Shown one piece after another: positions 32,905-35,975 of a stretch of DNA of 35,975 nucleotides (the stretch's first letter is position 1; each line of letters opens with the position of its first letter). The position numbers were made by a program, and so were the translations under genes. The notes beneath the pieces are model-generated. The model made no database searches. It had not been told where the DNA came from and saw only the letters and a list, made by a program, of their open reading frames with translations. The DNA is from Bdellovibrionales bacterium (GTDB taxonomy: Bacteria > Bdellovibrionota > JAFGOL01). Where the stretch lies: NCBI GenBank assembly GCA_022707945.1, contig JAKIZQ010000001.1:3120-39094 (forward strand), given 5' to 3'.

Positions 32905-34547
32905 CTTGTTCTTTTCCTCCTTGTTTTTTTCTTGAATGCAATATGTATGGCTACACCAACACCCATAAATACAGCTAACAGGAGTAGTCTTGTCGCATCT
33001 TTTATAAAGATCGTTGTTGGAAGACCATCAATGAACCAACGTTTATCACTTACACCTGTGTTAAAGATCATTCCTATCAAACTGTCTGGGGCAAAAGGCC
33101 ATCCTTCGCCAGTTACTAGAGAATAAAATGCATTACCCCATTCACCACCCAAAGGTTTAATGGTAGAACCAACAAAGACTGCGATAAGGAATACTGGTGT
33201 TATATATTTTATTACGAACTTAAAAAAGACTGGTATTTTTACGTCGGCACCTCTGTTTATTTCTTTCCATGCTTTGTTGGATCCAAATATCCATACAAAT
33301 ATTATCGTCTCACCTAAAGCAAACACCACTAAAGAAAAAGTACCAGCCCAATAGTCGTATTCGCCAAAAGCTCCAGCCTCATAAAAAAGTACTGCAGGTG
33401 CAGAAAGTAAGAGGACTAGTACTCCAAGTATCAATGAAGAAGCTCCTCTTTTTATCTTAAAACTATCTTCCATAAAAGCCATTACAGGTTGTCCCATGGC
33501 CAAGGAACTTGTTACTCCAGCAAAGAATAATAATCCGAACCAAGAAAGTCCGGCTATGGTCGCAAGTATTGGTCCCCAGTTCTGGAACAGTGTTGGCATG
33601 GTCCTAAATCCCATTTCAAAACCAACATTAGCCTGTATCCAGTCAAGCCCAAGGTAAGACACAGCGATAGGAACTATTATTGATGCTCCAAGAACTATCT
33701 CTACGAACTCATTTGTAAAGCCAGCAGCGAGTGAGTTTAACGCTATATCATCATTCTTTTTTAGATATGCGGCATAGCATTGTATACAACCCATTCCAAC
33801 TGAAAGGGTAAAGAATACCTGCCCCGCAGCGGCGAGCCATACCTTTGGATTATATAGAGAATCAAAATTTGGATACCAAAGAAAGTTAAGCCCAACAGAA
33901 GCATTATTTATTGCTCCATTTTCTCCAGCATCTAAAGTCAAGGCCCTAACGGTTAAAAGTATGGCAAAAATGAAAAGAAGAGGCATACCTATCTTGGCAG
34001 CCATTTCTATTCCTTTGTTTACGCCCCTAGAGAGTACCCAAATATTTAGTGCCAAGGTTATTAGAAAAAATAAGATGGCTTGTTCAGAAAAGTTAATTAT
34101 AGTGCCTGTTCCTGTGCCAAGGTAACTATCAAAATATGAAGAGACCTGATGCATGTCCATGCCAGAGAAAGTCCCACTTATTGAATGCCAGACGTATCCC
34201 AGCGTCCATGATTCTATGTATGCATAGTACGACATTATTGCAAGATTGGTAAATATACCGAATATACCAAAGTATTTTAGCCATCTTTGTTTTCCAAGTT
34301 CTTTTAACATTCCAGGTGCTGAGTGGTGGCCAAATTGTCCACCAAAACGCCCCATTGACCATTCTATCCAAAGCAGAGGAATGCCCATCAACACAAAAGA
34401 AACTATGTATGGAATAATGAATGCTCCACCACCGTTTTGCACCGCTTGTGCTGGAAAACGTAAAAAATTTCCAAGCCCTACGGCGTTACCAGCCATAGCA
34501 AGTATTAGTCCAAGTCTAGAACCCCAATGCTCTTTTTGTATTGCCAT
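32901..34547 (-). CDS. Sodium-dependent amino-acid transporter, NSS family
   Basis: This is a 548-aa transporter with about twelve helices. ATG 34547 has AAGGGAG upstream, and the N-terminus EHWGSRLGLILAMAGNAVGLGNFLRFP is the standard NSS helix 1, whose unwound middle binds sodium and substrate. The frame could be read 30 residues further upstream, but that would cross the promoter. The family imports neutral amino acids with sodium. The coupled MetS-like subunit suggests methionine or alanine. It is the first gene of the minus-strand train that goes on to addB, addA and rmuC. Confidence 0.93.
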   Translation of the reverse strand: MAIQKEHWGSRLGLILAMAGNAVGLGNFLRFPAQAVQNGGGAFIIPYIVSFVLMGIPLLWIEWSMGRFGGQFGHHSAPGMLKELGKQRWLKYFGIFGIFTNLAIMSYYAYIESWTLGYVWHSISGTFSGMDMHQVSSYFDSYLGTGTGTIINFSEQAILFFLITLALNIWVLSRGVNKGIEMAAKIGMPLLFIFAILLTVRALTLDAGENGAINNASVGLNFLWYPNFDSLYNPKVWLAAAGQVFFTLSVGMGCIQCYAAYLKKNDDIALNSLAAGFTNEFVEIVLGASIIVPIAVSYLGLDWIQANVGFEMGFRTMPTLFQNWGPILATIAGLSWFGLLFFAGVTSSLAMGQPVMAFMEDSFKIKRGASSLILGVLVLLLSAPAVLFYEAGAFGEYDYWAGTFSLVVFALGETIIFVWIFGSNKAWKEINRGADVKIPVFFKFVIKYITPVFLIAVFVGSTIKPLGGEWGNAFYSLVTGEGWPFAPDSLIGMIFNTGVSDKRWFIDGLPTTIFIKDATRLLLLAVFMGVGVAIHIAFKKKTRRKRTR

Positions 34548-34566
34548 AATAACTCCCTTGAATGTT

Positions 34567-34595
34567 ATTATAATTGCTAAACTAGACATTGCCAA
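34567..34595 (-). promoter_or_regulatory. Strong sigma70-type promoter of the NSS-addBA-rmuC train
   Basis: TTGGCA (34595-34590), 17 nt, TATAAT (34572-34567) on the minus strand. Transcription should start near 34560, 13 nt before the transporter ATG. The perfect -10 box makes this one of the best promoters in the window. Confidence 0.8.
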
Positions 34596-34624
34596 AAGAC
34601 TTTTGCCGTAATAATTGAAGAAAT

Positions 34625-35668
34625 ATGCAAAAAGCACGAACGCGTGAAATTAATTTGGGTGGACTAAAACTTGGAGGAAACAATCCAATAAGGGTGCAGT
34701 CCATGACCAATACTGATACTTCAAAATTCCTTGAGACATGGACACAGGTGGAACAACTTGCTCTTGCTGGCTGTGAGATAATAAGAATAGGCGTTAAGGA
34801 TGAAAAATGCATAGATCCTTTTATTAAGATACAGGAGCAAACAAAAGTTCCGTTAGTTGCAGACATACATTTTAATGCCGATCTTGCAATAGAGTGCATA
34901 AAACGTGGTGCAGATGGTATTAGGATAAATCCGGGCAATATTGGTAGTGTTGATACAGTCGAAAAAATAATCCAAACAGCAAAGAACAGTAAAGTTTGTA
35001 TAAGAATAGGTGTTAATTCTGGTTCTTTGGAAAAAGAACTACTTAAGAAATATGGACATCCTTGTCCAGAAGCTTTGGCTGAGTCTGCTCTTAATTGGGC
35101 AAAGTTCTTTGAGGATTGTGGCTTTTATAATTTTAAACTTTCAATTAAATCTTCAAACATAGAGGAAATGGTAAAGGCAAATCTACTGGTAGCAGAAAAA
35201 ACTACAGCCCCTTTACATTTAGGACTTACAGAAGCAGGGACTTTAATAAGTGGTTTGATACGTTCAACACTTGGTCTTTCTAAACTACTTGAGCAAGGTA
35301 TAGGTGATACTATAAGAATTTCTTTATCCAGCGACCCTGTTAATGAGGTCATAGCTGGTAGAGAACTTTTGAAGAGTTTAAAACTTAGGACTGGGGTTCA
35401 GGTAATATCATGCCCCACCTGTACGAGAACAGAAATAGATGTAATGAACATAGCAGAACGTCTTGAAATGGAGTTTTCTAATGTTGAAGTGCCTATTAAA
35501 ATAGCTGTTATGGGTTGTGTCGTTAATGGACCCGGAGAAGCTAAAGAGGCTGATTTTGGCATTGCTGGAGGGATTAAAGAAGGGTTGCTTTTTGCAAAAG
35601 GTGAAATTGTGAAAAAAGTTCCGGAAGAACTATTAGTTAAGGAACTGCTTGCTCTTATGAAGAGATAA
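34625..35668 (+). CDS. ispG: 4-hydroxy-3-methylbut-2-en-1-yl diphosphate synthase IspG
   Basis: This 347-aa enzyme of the MEP isoprenoid pathway converts MEcPP to HMBPP using a [4Fe-4S] cluster. The TIM-barrel half has GGLKLGGNNPIRVQSMTNTDT and LVADIHFNADLAI, then IRINPGNIG. The cluster half has SCPTCTRTEID (Cys263, Cys266) and MGCVVNGPGEAKEAD (Cys298, Glu305), equal to Cys270, Cys273, Cys305 and Glu312 of E. coli. The length is that of the short bacterial form. It precedes proS by 40 bp, a neighbour pair that is common among bacteria (dxr-rseP-ispG-proS). Confidence 0.97.
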   Translation: MQKARTREINLGGLKLGGNNPIRVQSMTNTDTSKFLETWTQVEQLALAGCEIIRIGVKDEKCIDPFIKIQEQTKVPLVADIHFNADLAIECIKRGADGIRINPGNIGSVDTVEKIIQTAKNSKVCIRIGVNSGSLEKELLKKYGHPCPEALAESALNWAKFFEDCGFYNFKLSIKSSNIEEMVKANLLVAEKTTAPLHLGLTEAGTLISGLIRSTLGLSKLLEQGIGDTIRISLSSDPVNEVIAGRELLKSLKLRTGVQVISCPTCTRTEIDVMNIAERLEMEFSNVEVPIKIAVMGCVVNGPGEAKEADFGIAGGIKEGLLFAKGEIVKKVPEELLVKELLALMKR

Positions 35669-35708
35669 GAAAATATATAAATGATAAAATATCTGGTGGA
35701 GGAAAATA

Positions 35709-35975
35709 ATGGCAGAAAGGATAACGACAAGACAACAAGATTTTGCACAATGGTATGTTGACGTAGTAACTCAGGCAAAATTGGCAGATTACTCGCCAGT
35801 AAAAGGCTGTATGGTAATAAGACCGAACGGTTATGCAATATGGGAAGGCATACAACGTGGTTTGGACAGGATGTTCAAAGAAACGGGCCATGTTAACGCA
35901 TATTTTCCTTTGTTTATTCCAGAGAGTTTTTTAAAAAAAGAAGCTGAACACGTAGAGGGATTTGCTCCTGAGTGT
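35709..35975 (+). CDS. proS: Prolyl-tRNA synthetase (5' part, cut by window end)
   Basis: The first 89 codons are present. GGTGGAGG precedes the ATG. The opening reads ITTRQQDFAQWYVDVV, then ADYSPVKGCMVIRPNGYAIWEGIQ, and AYFPLFIPESFLKKEAEHVEGFAPE. This is the start of a ProS of the eukaryote/archaeon-like form without the editing insertion (class IIa, GCMVIRPxGYAIWE). It charges tRNA-Pro with proline. The position after ispG is as in many genomes. The rest lies outside the window. Confidence 0.93.
   Translation, partial: MAERITTRQQDFAQWYVDVVTQAKLADYSPVKGCMVIRPNGYAIWEGIQRGLDRMFKETGHVNAYFPLFIPESFLKKEAEHVEGFAPEC

Noticed and set aside
34548..34637. N-terminal extension of the NSS transporter.
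   Set aside because: It crosses the -35/-10 promoter and lacks a ribosome site; the family starts with the short sequence before helix 1.

Overview
The window is AT-rich and densely coded. It comes from a diderm (outer-membrane) bacterium: there are lipoproteins with lipoboxes, outer-membrane beta-barrel candidates, a LolA-like protein beside FtsX-type ABC permeases, an LpxH-like phosphoesterase and an ispG-proS pair. Genes use the standard code, are often coupled by 4-bp ATGA overlaps, and have good Shine-Dalgarno sites. Several strong sigma70-type promoters (TTGnnn-N17-TAnnnT) can be read directly. I cannot assign a phylum. No rRNA, tRNA, CRISPR array, phage gene or transposase is visible.

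Layout. 1-3521 (+): an ABC permease pair, a LolA-like periplasmic protein and a beta-barrel. 7848-3511 (-): a seven-gene arsenic/thiol-redox operon (DUF134 regulator, ArsP-type permease, DGC-domain protein, CPTC lipoprotein, CcdA-like protein, Acr3, ArsC). It has its own promoter with a palindrome over the -10 box. 7954-8579 (+): a heat-shock unit with a sigma32-like promoter, a 24-codon CGCG peptide and Hsp20. 8658-9964: two convergent HAD phosphatases. 10036-12647 (+): an aldehyde-dehydrogenase homologue that has lost both catalytic residues, then mltG. 14124-12628 (-): a membrane FHA/TPR protein. 14314-17239 (+): a barrel, a degenerate M16 peptidase homologue and a lipoprotein. 18442-17217 (-): a frameshifted L,D-transpeptidase, a one-helix membrane protein and a bactofilin, coupled to one another. 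18475-23939 (+): an LpxH-like phosphoesterase, then the prkA-yeaH-spoVR stress trio.

23939-24302 is the only long non-coding stretch. It holds two large imperfect palindromes that share short repeats and look like a mobile or REP/MITE-like element; the first also ends in a T-tract. 24303-25652 carries a stand-alone HD-GYP phosphodiesterase, a HAMP-only membrane protein and a 25-aa ORF with its own promoter. 34547-25799 (-) is a long gene train: NSS transporter, MetS-type small subunit, AddB, AddA, RmuC and a secreted eight-cysteine protein. 34625-35975 (+): ispG and the start of proS.

Themes are envelope building (lipoprotein trafficking, MltG, L,D-transpeptidase, bactofilin), metalloid resistance with trans-membrane thiol redox, stress response (Hsp20, PrkA/YeaH/SpoVR) and DNA-end repair (AddAB, RmuC). 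The most unusual items are the double palindrome, the active-site-dead ALDH, the frameshifted transpeptidase inside a bactofilin unit, the DUF134-controlled arsenic operon, and three small genes of 24, 25 and 31 codons.
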